A stretch of DNA of 37,675 bases from Bacteroidota bacterium (GTDB lineage: Bacteria; Bacteroidota; Bacteroidia; UBA7662), in the NCBI GenBank assembly GCA_016868875.1, contig VGFN01000004.1, forward strand, positions 1 through 37,675, written 5' to 3'. Below the pieces are notes generated by a model. It had not been told where the DNA came from. It did not search any database and worked only from the letters and a program-made list of their open reading frames with translations. Position numbers and translations under genes: made by a program. The stretch's first letter is position 1. Each line of letters starts with the position of its first letter. Below are positions 9,065-17,716 of this stretch, one piece after another.

Positions 9065-10279
9065 TCAAAGGCGCTCCAGGACCATGGCCGATGCGCCCCC
9101 ACCTCCGTTGCAGATGCCGGCGACCCCGATGCGACCGTTTTCTTGGTGCAATACGCTGCACAGGGTGACCAAAATCCGGCAACCGGAGCTGCCAATGGGG
9201 TGACCAATCGAAACACCGCCTCCATAAATATTGACTTGGGCAGGATCCAAATTCAAGAGACGATTATTGGCTACACAAACCACCGAAAAGGCTTCGTTGA
9301 TCTCGTAAAAGTCCACATCGTTGGCGGTGACACCGGCCCGTTGCATGGCCAAGGGTATGGCTTTGGATGGGGTCGTGGTGAACCATTCCGGGGCTTGTTG
9401 CGCGTCGGCATAGCCCAATATTCGGGCCAAGGGCTTGAGCCCTCGGGCTTGAGCTTCATTATAGGCCATGAGGACCACGGCCGATGCCCCGTCGTTGAGA
9501 TTGGAAGCGTTGGCGGCGGTAACCGTTCCTTCTTTTTCGAAGACCGGATTGAGACCAGGGATCTTTTCGAAATTGACTTTGGTATAGTCCTCGTCCTCGG
9601 TGACCGTTGTGGTGCTGCCTTTGGGGCCTTGGACACTCACCACCGCCAATTCGGCGGCGAATTTGCCTTGATGCCAGGCAGCAGCTGCCCTTTGATACGA
9701 TTCGATGGCATAGGCGTCCTGATCAGCCCTGGAAATTTGCATATCGCGGGCGCACAATTCCGCGGCGTTGCCCATATGGTATTGGTGGTACACGTCCCAA
9801 AGGCCATCCTTGAGGATACCGTCCACCAATTGGGCATGGCCAAACTTGTATCCATTGCGAGCCCGATCCAAATAATAAGGGACTTGGCTCATGCTCTCCA
9901 TACCGCCGGCAACGACAACGCGGTTCTGCCCCAATTCAATGGATTGGGCACCCAGCATCACGGCCTTCATGCCCGATGCACAAACCTTGTTGACGGTGGT
10001 AAAAGGGGTGGTTTTGGCAATGCCTGCCCCCACGGCGGCTTGGGTTGCCGGGGCTTGCCCCAAACCAGCGCTGATGACATTCCCCATGTAAACCTCGTCA
10101 ATACCCATGATGCCCGATGTCCCGTCGTTTTGGAAACCGGCTTTGTCCAAAGCGGCTGCGATGGCGATGCTCCCCAAAGACGTGGCGGTAAGACTGGCCA
10201 AAGAACCGCCCATGCTCCCAATGGGGGTACGGGCGACGGAAACCAGGCAGGGGTCGTTGGGGGAAAGGGGGCGTGGCAT
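9065..10279 (-). CDS. Acetyl-CoA C-acyltransferase (thiolase)
   Basis: Thiolase that condenses two acetyl-CoA or cleaves 3-ketoacyl-CoA in the cytoplasm. The ORF track begins at 10561, but that extension overlaps the divergent PhoH gene. The family N-terminus starts at the ATG at 10279 (MPRPLSPNDP, followed by VSVARTPIGSMGG), giving 404 residues, the usual thiolase size. The nucleophilic Cys100 sits in NKVCASGMKAV. NEAFSVV, GGGVSIGHPIGSSG (active-site His) and the C-terminal CNGGGGASAM (acid/base Cys) are all present. From sequence alone I cannot separate biosynthetic acetoacetyl-CoA thiolase from a beta-oxidation enzyme. It is transcribed alone, divergently from phoH. Confidence 0.93.
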   Translation of the reverse strand: MPRPLSPNDPCLVSVARTPIGSMGGSLASLTATSLGSIAIAAALDKAGFQNDGTSGIMGIDEVYMGNVISAGLGQAPATQAAVGAGIAKTTPFTTVNKVCASGMKAVMLGAQSIELGQNRVVVAGGMESMSQVPYYLDRARNGYKFGHAQLVDGILKDGLWDVYHQYHMGNAAELCARDMQISRADQDAYAIESYQRAAAAWHQGKFAAELAVVSVQGPKGSTTTVTEDEDYTKVNFEKIPGLNPVFEKEGTVTAANASNLNDGASAVVLMAYNEAQARGLKPLARILGYADAQQAPEWFTTTPSKAIPLAMQRAGVTANDVDFYEINEAFSVVCVANNRLLNLDPAQVNIYGGGVSIGHPIGSSGCRILVTLCSVLHQENGRIGVAGICNGGGGASAMVLERL

Positions 10280-10309
10280 GAATTTATAGTTAAATGGTGA
10301 AAGAGAGGC

Positions 10310-10317
10310 CAAAGATA
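10310..10317 (-). promoter_or_regulatory. Candidate -7 box of the thiolase promoter
   Basis: TATCTTTG on the minus strand matches the Bacteroidetes -7 consensus TAnnTTTG exactly. It lies in the 72-nt divergent spacer between the thiolase and phoH genes. A TTTA that could serve as a weak -33 box lies 22 nt upstream of it. The predicted transcript start is about 25 nt ahead of the ATG at 10279, which supports that start over the longer ORF. Confidence 0.5.
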
Positions 10318-10351
10318 GGGAAGAGAGAGCGCCTGGGTGTAAATTCGGGCC

Positions 10352-11689
10352 ATGCCAAAAGCCAAGTCCAAGTCCCAAAAAATCTTTGTTCTCGACACCT
10401 CGGTCCTTCTGCATGATCATCACTCGGTCAATAATTTTCACGAGCACGATGTCGCCCTGCCGATTACGGTGCTCGAAGAATTGGATCAATTCAAAAAAGG
10501 CAATGACAGCCTGAATTTTGAAGCGCGAGAATTCATTCGTTTTCTGGACCAGCTTTCTCAATCCGGTAAATTACTGGATTGGATTGCAATTCCCGGAGCA
10601 CCGGGCGGACGCCTAAGGGTCGAAATGCGGGAGGATGCCTCGGTGGATGCGCATAAGATTTTTGGGCAACACAAGGCAGACCACAGAATTCTTAACACTG
10701 CTTTGCATCTCAAAGAATCCTACTCGGAACGCCCCGTTATTTTGGTGACCAAAGACGTCAATCTGCGGATCAAAGCCAGGGCCTTGGGCTTGGAGGCTGA
10801 AGATTATCGCTTTGGGAAGATCAAGAATCTGGAAGAAGTATATACCGGCAAATCCATCCGCAATGGAATTACGAACGCCTTGATCAATCAGATTTACAAA
10901 GAAGGTTTTGCGTCGGCTAAGGAAATGGGAATTAGCAATCCCAAGGCTAACGAGTACTTTATCCTACGCAATGGAAAAGATTCAGTGATGGCGTGTTACG
11001 ATGCTTACAGGGAGGAAATGACCCGCGTGGATAAACGTGTTGCCTACGGCATCAAGCCCCGTAATGCGGAACAGGCCTTTGCATTGCATGCGATTCTCAA
11101 CGAGAAGGTTCACTTGGTTACGCTGCAAGGCATTGCGGGCACGGGCAAAACTTTGCTTGCATTGGCCGGAGCTTTGGAGGCCCGCAGGCAGTACAAGCAG
11201 ATTTATTTGGCCAGACCTATCGTTCCCTTGAGCAACAAGGATATTGGCTATCTTCCCGGCGATATCAAGTCCAAATTGAATCCGTACATGGAGCCTTTGT
11301 ACGATAACCTGAAGTTCATCCAAAACCAGTACCATGAGGGGGATAAGGATTATCAAAAAATCACCGAAATGTTGCAGCAGGAGAAGTTGAGCATCGTTCC
11401 TTTGGCCTACATTCGGGGTCGATCCTTCTCCAATATTTGTTTTATCGTCGATGAAGCCCAGAACCTGACCCCGCACGAAGTCAAAACCATTATATCGAGG
11501 GCAGGAGAAGGGACCAAGATTATTTTCACCGGGGATATCAACCAAATCGATACCCCGTATTTGGATGCCCACTCCAACGGGCTCTCTTATATGGTGGATA
11601 AACTGAAAGGACAGCCCATTTTTGCCCATGTAACCCTGGAGAAAGGGGAGCGCTCGGACCTTGCGAACCTTGCCAATGAATTGTTATAG
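10352..11689 (+). CDS. PIN domain-PhoH family ATPase
   Basis: A 445-residue two-domain protein of the PhoH2/YlaK type: an N-terminal PIN ribonuclease-like domain fused to a PhoH ATPase, a group linked to RNA unwinding and cleavage. The PIN domain opens with KIFVLDTSVLL (acidic residue Asp15) and continues through TVLEELDQFK to about residue 150. The PhoH domain has Walker A GIAGTGKT at about 260-267, the conserved LARPIVPLSNKDIGYLPGD, the Walker B-like IVDEAQN at about 365, and FTGDINQIDTPYLD. The ATG at 10352 is preceded closely by a -7-like TAAATTCG. It converges on the DUF5103 gene with only 3 nt between the stop codons. Confidence 0.93.
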   Translation: MPKAKSKSQKIFVLDTSVLLHDHHSVNNFHEHDVALPITVLEELDQFKKGNDSLNFEAREFIRFLDQLSQSGKLLDWIAIPGAPGGRLRVEMREDASVDAHKIFGQHKADHRILNTALHLKESYSERPVILVTKDVNLRIKARALGLEAEDYRFGKIKNLEEVYTGKSIRNGITNALINQIYKEGFASAKEMGISNPKANEYFILRNGKDSVMACYDAYREEMTRVDKRVAYGIKPRNAEQAFALHAILNEKVHLVTLQGIAGTGKTLLALAGALEARRQYKQIYLARPIVPLSNKDIGYLPGDIKSKLNPYMEPLYDNLKFIQNQYHEGDKDYQKITEMLQQEKLSIVPLAYIRGRSFSNICFIVDEAQNLTPHEVKTIISRAGEGTKIIFTGDINQIDTPYLDAHSNGLSYMVDKLKGQPIFAHVTLEKGERSDLANLANELL

Positions 11690-11692
11690 GAA

Positions 11693-13006
11693 TTAACGAC
11701 TCTTCTGTCCCATGGAATTAACCTTGGTATAACCCACCAGACGATCGTAAGCCATACCAGCAGGGGGATGATAGTACACCAAGATTTCGTAATCGTTTTC
11801 GGTATCGCTGTGACTGCCTTCTATGGAAATGGCTTCGCAGAGGGACTCACCGGTTCGGTAGCGGTAGTCGTAGAAGCCTTGCTTAAGGTAAAGGGATTTC
11901 ACATATAGTCCACTTTCTTCTTGCCATTCCATGGCCATGGATTCATCGCAGGCTGACTGCCCAAAATCCCCTTGCAAATACACCCCGCTCCAGCTTTCGT
12001 TCAATTTTGGCTCTAGGGCGAAGGTGGTCCATACGTATTCGGATTCGGTATGGGGGGTCCTTTGCTCAAAATTTTGAATCAACGAACGCCCGTTCAAATC
12101 CCGCTGGCTGAGGTGGGCTTTGCTTGCCTGGGATTGATCGTTTTCGACCCATGCCTGGTATCCGTCCACCGTGCGGATTATTTTGGAAATTCGACGACCG
12201 GGGGCACGAACGGTACGCAGATCCACGGCCCTGTATTCGTTGTTGCCGTGGAACACGAGTTCAGGCTGTCCCCTGTAGGTCCATTGTTGGGGTGCCAAAA
12301 AAGTGGGGAAACCCGGACCCTTGCGCAGGCTGCTCCAATCGCCGTTCTGCATCACCTGGAAACTAAGATCCATGGCGGGTTGATTGATGAGCAATTTGCC
12401 AATGCCAAGCTCCAAGTCAATTTGCTGGGCTTGGTCTTGTTCGTTGGTTGCGAAAGCCCTTCGCACCATAGCCGAAACCGAAACGCGGTTTTCCAAAACC
12501 AAGAGCCTTCGGGTCAAAACGATTTCCTGCAGGTCTTGATCCGCATAGACCACCACTGCAAAATTGCCAGAGACTTTCGGCCGCAGGACTTCGGATGGAA
12601 CAGGGTGGCTGTAATGGGTGTATTGCTCCAGCGTATTGAAAGAAGGACGGTGCTGCTGAACCAGTTCCTGGCCTATGCCCTCCAAGGCTTGGGCTTCGAA
12701 CAAATCAGAGGCTGTCCAATCCCGACGGCAGGGGATGAGTCGCACGGTGTAGGGTTGGTATCCCCCGGCCAAGTCATCGAAACGAAGCATCAAAGGGGGG
12801 TTGTCCGAGCCCAGCTCCCAAACGGGTGAACCGAAAGGGTCTTGTTCGGTATGGAGCCGCACCGAATGGATATCCTTTTGCCAAATTTGATCCTGGTAAA
12901 CGTCAGGCCCTAGATTTGTACTCAAAGCATTGATCGACAAGGAGTTCAGCATCAATAACCCTGAGGTTGTGCATAGCAAGCGATGGCGCCAATTAGGAAA
13001 ATTCAT
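11693..13006 (-). CDS. Type IX secretion Plug-family protein (DUF5103)
   Basis: A 437-residue exported protein of the DUF5103 family. A member of this family was identified as the periplasmic Plug that seals the SprA translocon of the Bacteroidetes type IX secretion system. The ATG at 13006 is preferred over the track's TTG at 13015 because MNFPNWRHRLL plus the hydrophobic LLMLNSLSINALS then forms a normal signal peptide. Family features include the basic-aromatic LIPCRRDWTASDL, NFAVVVYADQD, TRRLLVLEN, and the C-terminal FYDYRYRTG and YEILVYYHPP segments. No other T9SS genes are in the window, and no T9SS C-terminal sorting domain is evident in neighbours. It is transcribed divergently from the nqr operon across about 70 nt. 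Confidence 0.82.
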   Translation of the reverse strand: MNFPNWRHRLLCTTSGLLMLNSLSINALSTNLGPDVYQDQIWQKDIHSVRLHTEQDPFGSPVWELGSDNPPLMLRFDDLAGGYQPYTVRLIPCRRDWTASDLFEAQALEGIGQELVQQHRPSFNTLEQYTHYSHPVPSEVLRPKVSGNFAVVVYADQDLQEIVLTRRLLVLENRVSVSAMVRRAFATNEQDQAQQIDLELGIGKLLINQPAMDLSFQVMQNGDWSSLRKGPGFPTFLAPQQWTYRGQPELVFHGNNEYRAVDLRTVRAPGRRISKIIRTVDGYQAWVENDQSQASKAHLSQRDLNGRSLIQNFEQRTPHTESEYVWTTFALEPKLNESWSGVYLQGDFGQSACDESMAMEWQEESGLYVKSLYLKQGFYDYRYRTGESLCEAISIEGSHSDTENDYEILVYYHPPAGMAYDRLVGYTKVNSMGQKSR

Positions 13007-13055
13007 GATTGGCAAAATAATGGTTCGTTATTGAGTTAACGTCGGTTTTGAAATG

Positions 13056-13063
13056 TATTTTTG
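13056..13063 (+). promoter_or_regulatory. Candidate -7 box of the nqr operon promoter
   Basis: TATTTTTG is an exact match to TAnnTTTG. It lies 15 nt before the nqrA ATG at 13079, in the divergent spacer with the Plug gene. A TTG at 13031-13033 is a possible -33 element with a 22-nt spacer. The implied leader is only about 10 nt, which is consistent with the absence of any Shine-Dalgarno sequence. Confidence 0.45.
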
Positions 13064-13078
13064 CCGCGCAAACATCCT

Positions 13079-14434
13079 ATGGCCCAAACCATCAGCCTTC
13101 GAAGGGGGTACGACATTAAGCTCGTAGGCACTCCCAGCTCCCAAAACATCCTTTCTTCCCCGTCCAACCATTGCGCCATCAGGCCTATCATCTTCAGATA
13201 CCAGAAGCTTAGGCTCTTGGTCGAAGAGGGTACGGCAGTCCTGGCAGGAACACCTTTGATGGAAGACAAAGCCTTTCCTGGATTGTACCTATGCAGTCCC
13301 GTCAGTGGCAAAGTACATCGAATTCAGCGTGGCCCCAAACGCGTTTTGGATGCCATTGTCCTTGAAGCAGATGCCGAAACCCGTTACCAGGATTTCGGTT
13401 CTGCCAAACCTGCGGAACTGGATGCCGAGGCCATTCGCTCCAAAATGATGAATTCAGGGGTCTGGGCCCATCTGCGCCAAAGGCCCTACAACCGCATGGC
13501 CAGGCCTGATGCCCAACCACGCTGCATCGTAATCTCGGCCTTCAATACAGCCCCCATGGCGGCAGACCGTGATTTTCAGGTCGAGAAAGATCCCGCAGCC
13601 TTTGCCGAAGGCCTCAAGGTGCTCCAGCAGCTGTGCAAGGGCAAGGTTTACCTCAATATCCATCAACGATTAACCCGATCCAAGGAGGTCACCGGAGCCC
13701 AGGGGGTTCAAATTCATTCCTTCGATGGGCCTCATCCTTCGGGAAATGTGGGCATTCAAATGCACCATCTTGGTCCGATTGCCAAAGGGGATTGCGTATG
13801 GACCATGACCCCTGCCGATGTCATCATCCTAGGTCGCCTTTTCTTGACAGGTTACTACGATGCCCGACGTTGGGTTGCGGTCGGTGGTTCTTCTTTGCAA
13901 AAACCGGGTTACACCCAGGCGATTCTGGGGGCCTCTGTTTCCGGCCTCCTCCAAGGCGCAGGATTGAAAGGAGGGGAGCATCGAATCATATCCGGAGATG
14001 TGCTGAGCGGGGAACAGGTGGATGCTGACGGATTTCTTGGTTTTTATCACGATCAATTAAGTGTTATTCCGGAAGGCCGGGACTTGGAATTTTTGGGTTG
14101 GTTGTTACCATCCTATGCCCGTCCTGATATTTCCAGGTCGTTCTTGTCGGGTTGGTTGAGCAATCGTTCCTACCAAGTCAACACCAATACCCACGGCGAA
14201 GAGCGGGCTTTTGTGATGACGGGGCAATACGAAAAGGTTTTACCAATGGATTTGCTGCCGACCTATTTACTCAAGGCCATTCATTACCAGGATGTCGAAG
14301 AAATGGAGCAATTGGGTCTGCACGAATTGGATGAGGAGGATGTGGCCCTCTGTGAATTTGTTTGCACCTCCAAAATACCAGTCCAAGAAATGGTTCGAAA
14401 AGGGCTCGACCTGCTCATCGGGGAAGAGGAATAA
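13079..14434 (+). CDS. nqrA: Na+-translocating NADH:quinone reductase subunit A
   Basis: Peripheral cytoplasmic subunit of the Na+-pumping NADH:quinone oxidoreductase. The ATG at 13079 gives 451 residues (MAQTISLRRGYDIKLVG), matching the family (about 445-450). The track's TTG at 13061 overlaps the likely promoter and is rejected. The family segments YLCSPVSGKVHRIQRG near the N-terminus and the later GGSSLQKPGY and ISGDVLSG are present. It is first of six nqr genes in the standard A-F order, with 44 nt before nqrB. NqrA has no obvious membrane segment, as expected. Confidence 0.95.
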   Translation: MAQTISLRRGYDIKLVGTPSSQNILSSPSNHCAIRPIIFRYQKLRLLVEEGTAVLAGTPLMEDKAFPGLYLCSPVSGKVHRIQRGPKRVLDAIVLEADAETRYQDFGSAKPAELDAEAIRSKMMNSGVWAHLRQRPYNRMARPDAQPRCIVISAFNTAPMAADRDFQVEKDPAAFAEGLKVLQQLCKGKVYLNIHQRLTRSKEVTGAQGVQIHSFDGPHPSGNVGIQMHHLGPIAKGDCVWTMTPADVIILGRLFLTGYYDARRWVAVGGSSLQKPGYTQAILGASVSGLLQGAGLKGGEHRIISGDVLSGEQVDADGFLGFYHDQLSVIPEGRDLEFLGWLLPSYARPDISRSFLSGWLSNRSYQVNTNTHGEERAFVMTGQYEKVLPMDLLPTYLLKAIHYQDVEEMEQLGLHELDEEDVALCEFVCTSKIPVQEMVRKGLDLLIGEEE

Positions 14435-14478
14435 GCACCATCCATTAACATTCAAATAGTTACAATTTTAGTTCTCCC

Positions 14479-15669
14479 ATGGAATTTCTAAAAAAGAAAA
14501 TATTGGAACTGCGCCCTGACTTCGAGAAAGGTGGGAAATATGCGCAATTTCACACCCTTTTTGACGGTTTCGCGACCTTTCTTTTCACCCCGGACCGGGT
14601 GAGCCGTGGTGGTACCCACATCAAGGCAGGCATCGATCTTAAGCGGACCATGTTCTTTGTGATTTTGGCCATGGTACCGTCTTTGTTGTTTGGGATTTTT
14701 AATGTGGGTCATCAGCATTTCTTGGCTTTGGGTGAGTTTGCTGGCTCTCCTTTGAACGGTCTTTGGGACAAGTTCTTTTATGGTGCTCTCAAAGTGCTTC
14801 CCATTGTGATCGTTTCCTATTCGGTGGGTTTGGGAATTGAGTTTTTTGTGGCTTCCAAAAAGGGCCATGCCATCAACGAAGGCTTCCTGGTTTCCGGTAT
14901 GTTAATCCCCTTGGTCCTTCCCCCTGATATTCCTTTGTGGATGGTGGGATTGTCGACTGCTTTTGCGGTTGTTTTTGCCAAAGAAGTTTTTGGGGGTACC
15001 GGTATGAATGTCTTGAACGTGGCCTTGACTGCCCGGGTCTTTTTGTTTTTTGCCTACCCTACGTTTATGAGTGGGGATCAAGTTTGGATTTCGGAGAAGC
15101 CGGATGTTTACAGCGGTGCGACGGCTTTGGCCAATGCAGCAGCGACCGGCACTCCTTTTCAGATTTCTGCAGACCAACCCTGGAATTATTCTCTGCAGGA
15201 TATGGTGGTTGGCTTGATTCCGGGCTCGATTGGAGAGACCTCCAAAATTGCGATCCTCTTGGGTGCTGCCTTCTTGATTATCACGGGGATAGGGTCTGGC
15301 GTTATCATGATTTCGGTGATTTTGGGAGCTTTGTTGATGGGCCTCATCTTTAACGGAATTGGGATGACGCCATTCATGAACATGCCCTTCTATTTACACT
15401 TGGCCATGGGCGGTCTACTCTTTGGAGCGGTCTTCATGGCCACGGATCCGGTAACGGCGGCGCATACAGGGACCGGTAAGTGGATCTACGGACTTTTGGT
15501 CGGTATGATGGCGGTCATGATTCGGGTTTTTAATCCGGCCTACCCCGAAGGAATCATGTTAGCTGTTTTGTTCGGGAATGTGATGGCTCCCCTCATTGAC
15601 AATTATGTGGTTCAAGCCAATATTGCCCGTCGTAACAAACGACTCGCTGCCCGCACCTCCCTTGCCTAA
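14479..15669 (+). CDS. nqrB: Na+-translocating NADH:quinone reductase subunit B
   Basis: Large integral-membrane subunit carrying covalent FMN and forming much of the Na+ path. It has 396 residues with about ten hydrophobic segments after a soluble N-terminal stretch of about 55 residues. The FMN is expected on Thr215 in the motif SGAT (DVYSGATALA), equivalent to the known flavinylated Thr of Vibrio NqrB. The MATDPVTAAHTGTGKW segment is also characteristic. It lies 18 nt upstream of nqrC. An ApbE flavin transferase is required for FMN attachment and is not in this window. Confidence 0.96.
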   Translation: MEFLKKKILELRPDFEKGGKYAQFHTLFDGFATFLFTPDRVSRGGTHIKAGIDLKRTMFFVILAMVPSLLFGIFNVGHQHFLALGEFAGSPLNGLWDKFFYGALKVLPIVIVSYSVGLGIEFFVASKKGHAINEGFLVSGMLIPLVLPPDIPLWMVGLSTAFAVVFAKEVFGGTGMNVLNVALTARVFLFFAYPTFMSGDQVWISEKPDVYSGATALANAAATGTPFQISADQPWNYSLQDMVVGLIPGSIGETSKIAILLGAAFLIITGIGSGVIMISVILGALLMGLIFNGIGMTPFMNMPFYLHLAMGGLLFGAVFMATDPVTAAHTGTGKWIYGLLVGMMAVMIRVFNPAYPEGIMLAVLFGNVMAPLIDNYVVQANIARRNKRLAARTSLA

Positions 15670-15687
15670 AAATTCATACTAGACCCT

Positions 15688-16410
15688 ATGTCATCCAAAG
15701 GAAATTCAGGTACCATCGTCTTCGCCCTGGTGGTGACGACTTTATCAGCTGCTTTGCTGGCCGCTGCGGCGACCATACTCAAGCCTGCTCAGGACGAGAA
15801 TGTCCTCAAAGAAAAGCAGCAAAACATTCTATCCCTGGTGGGGTTGAACGGCCCCAACGATTACAAAAAATTCGACCAACTGGTTCAGGGTTTGGTCATT
15901 GACCAAGAAGGTCAACAGGTACAAGGCGTGGAGGCTCTTGCTTTGGATTTGGCTTTGGAGAAAAAATTGAATACTAAAAACCCCGCTTACAAGGTTCGTT
16001 ACCCCATGTACGTTTACCAGGATCCCCGTGGTCGGACCACGTATTTACTCCAGGTGGCCGGTACCGGTTTGTGGGGTCCCATTTGGGGCTATTTGGCTTT
16101 GGACGAGGATGGTAATACCCTCCGTTCGGCCATTTTTGATCACAAAGGGGAAACCCCGGGCTTGGGTGCCGAAATCAATACCGACGTCTTTGAGCAACAA
16201 TTTATTAACAAAAAACTCCTCAACGAGCAAGGTGATTTTGTCTCGGTCAAAGTCGAGAAAGGAAAGCATGATGCGAGCATGCCCCATGCGGTCGATGCCA
16301 TCAGTGGTGGTACCATTACCTCCAACGGTGTGAGCAAGATGCTTGAACAAGATTTGGTATGTTATCTAAAATATATCCGTCAACAATCCACACAATCCCC
16401 TCAACTATGA
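15688..16410 (+). CDS. nqrC: Na+-translocating NADH:quinone reductase subunit C
   Basis: Membrane-anchored subunit with a periplasmic FMN-binding domain. It has 240 residues: one N-terminal TM helix (about 8-32), then a soluble domain. The flavin acceptor is Thr209 in AISGGTITSNGV, corresponding to the SGAT-type motif of Vibrio NqrC. LWGPIWGYLAL and ETPGLGAEI are family landmarks. Its stop overlaps the start of nqrD by 4 nt (ATGA), consistent with translational coupling. Confidence 0.96.
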   Translation: MSSKGNSGTIVFALVVTTLSAALLAAAATILKPAQDENVLKEKQQNILSLVGLNGPNDYKKFDQLVQGLVIDQEGQQVQGVEALALDLALEKKLNTKNPAYKVRYPMYVYQDPRGRTTYLLQVAGTGLWGPIWGYLALDEDGNTLRSAIFDHKGETPGLGAEINTDVFEQQFINKKLLNEQGDFVSVKVEKGKHDASMPHAVDAISGGTITSNGVSKMLEQDLVCYLKYIRQQSTQSPQL

Positions 16411-17075
16411 GCGACGTATTGGTTCAAAGTCCCGCCGAAAAAAAGCCCCTTCTCGGCAAAAAAGAGAGGAAACTCATCACCGACCCTTTGTCGGACAACA
16501 ATCCGGTGACCATACAGGTTTTGGGGATCTGTTCGGCTTTGGCCGTTACGACTCAAATGAAACCCACCATGGTTATGGCTTTGTCGGTCACGGCGGTGGT
16601 TGCCTTATCCAATTTGGTGATATCGCTCATGAGGAATGCCATTCCGCCTAGAATTCGAATCATCGTCCAACTGACGGTCGTGTCCGTTTTGGTTATTTTG
16701 GTGGACCAGATTCTCAAGGCCTACATGTACGATATCAGCAAACAGCTTTCGGTTTTTGTCGGTTTGATTATCACCAACTGCATTGTGATGGGTCGCCTTG
16801 AGGCTTATGCCATGGGTAACAAACCTTTTCCATCGTTGTTGGATGGTTTAGGGAATGGATTTGGTTACGGAGCGGTCATCCTTACGGTGGCTTTCTTTCG
16901 TGAATTGTTGGGTAGTGGCAAGCTTTTTGGCTTCAAAGTCATTCCTGACGCTGTATACGAAGCCGGCTATGTCAACAACGGGTTGATGATGATTCCTGCA
17001 GGAGCCTTGTTCGTGGTCGCCTGTTATATCTGGGTTCAAAGAAGTTTTGCTAAACATTTGGAGGAAAAAGAATGA
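16407..17075 (+). CDS. nqrD: Na+-translocating NADH:quinone reductase subunit D
   Basis: Polytopic membrane subunit that forms, with NqrE, a pseudo-symmetric pair holding a [2Fe-2S] cluster in the membrane. The track starts at 16359 inside nqrC, but the ATG at 16407 ([10 protein letters not shown]) overlaps the nqrC stop as ATGA and gives 222 residues, the usual length. The two cluster Cys residues are visible: Cys42 in LGICSALAV and Cys125 in [10 protein letters not shown]. About six TM segments follow a hydrophilic N-terminus that is somewhat longer than in proteobacterial NqrD. It overlaps nqrE by 4 nt. Confidence 0.95.
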   Translation: MSDVLVQSPAEKKPLLGKKERKLITDPLSDNNPVTIQVLGICSALAVTTQMKPTMVMALSVTAVVALSNLVISLMRNAIPPRIRIIVQLTVVSVLVILVDQILKAYMYDISKQLSVFVGLIITNCIVMGRLEAYAMGNKPFPSLLDGLGNGFGYGAVILTVAFFRELLGSGKLFGFKVIPDAVYEAGYVNNGLMMIPAGALFVVACYIWVQRSFAKHLEEKE

Positions 17076-17704
17076 GCACCTTATTTCTGGCCGCGGATTT
17101 GGTATCCGTTTTTGTTCGGTCGATTTTTATCGACAACATGATTTTTGCTTACTTTCTGGGCATGTGTTCCTATTTGGCCGTTTCCAAAAATGTCAAAACG
17201 GCCTTGGGCCTTGGTGTGGCGGTTGTCTTTGTATTGACTATTACCGTTCCCCTGAATTGGCTACTTTTGAACAAGGTTTTGAAGGAAGGGGCCCTGGCTT
17301 GGATTAGTCCGTCCTTGGCCAAGGTTGACCTGAGTTTTTTGGCCTTCATTATGTTTATTGCAACCATTGCATCCATGACGCAATTGGTTGAAATGTTGGT
17401 CGAAAAACTTTCTCCTGAATTGTACGGGGCCTTGGGGATTTTTCTTCCTCTGATAGCGGTGAATTGTTCCATTTTGGGGGGATCCCTGTTTATGCAAGAA
17501 AGAGATTATGAATTGGCCGAAGCAGCGGTCTTTGGCTTAGGTTCAGGTGTAGGTTGGTTAATTGCGATTGTTGCAATCGCCGCTATTCGAATGAGACTGC
17601 GTTATTCGGATGTCCCAGCTCCTTTGCGTGGGTTGGGTATAACATTTATCATTACAGGCTTAATGGGCATCGCATTTATGAGCTTTTTGGGTATTACGCT
17701 TTAA
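17072..17704 (+). CDS. nqrE: Na+-translocating NADH:quinone reductase subunit E
   Basis: Paralogue and partner of NqrD in the membrane core. It has 210 residues with about six TM helices. Cys32 in [11 protein letters not shown] and Cys132 in AVNCSILGG are the expected ligands for the shared intramembrane [2Fe-2S] cluster. It begins by a 4-nt ATGA overlap with nqrD and ends 12 nt before nqrF. Confidence 0.96.
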   Translation: MSTLFLAADLVSVFVRSIFIDNMIFAYFLGMCSYLAVSKNVKTALGLGVAVVFVLTITVPLNWLLLNKVLKEGALAWISPSLAKVDLSFLAFIMFIATIASMTQLVEMLVEKLSPELYGALGIFLPLIAVNCSILGGSLFMQERDYELAEAAVFGLGSGVGWLIAIVAIAAIRMRLRYSDVPAPLRGLGITFIITGLMGIAFMSFLGITL

Positions 17705-17716
17705 TTCTATACGACC

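Noticed and set aside
9020-10300. 426-codon plus-strand ORF opposite the thiolase gene
   Set aside because: It mirrors the thiolase gene, whose Cys100, GHP and C-terminal Cys motifs are intact. The antisense translation has no recognisable domain and low-complexity His/Gly runs.
10280-10561. 94-residue N-terminal extension of the thiolase in the ORF track
   Set aside because: It overlaps the divergent phoH gene and the candidate promoter; the thiolase family start lies at 10279.
10982-11629. 215-codon minus-strand ORF opposite the PhoH domain
   Set aside because: Antisense shadow; the sense strand carries Walker A and B motifs.
12050-12829. 259-codon plus-strand ORF opposite the DUF5103 gene
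   Set aside because: Antisense shadow of a gene with a signal peptide and family motifs.
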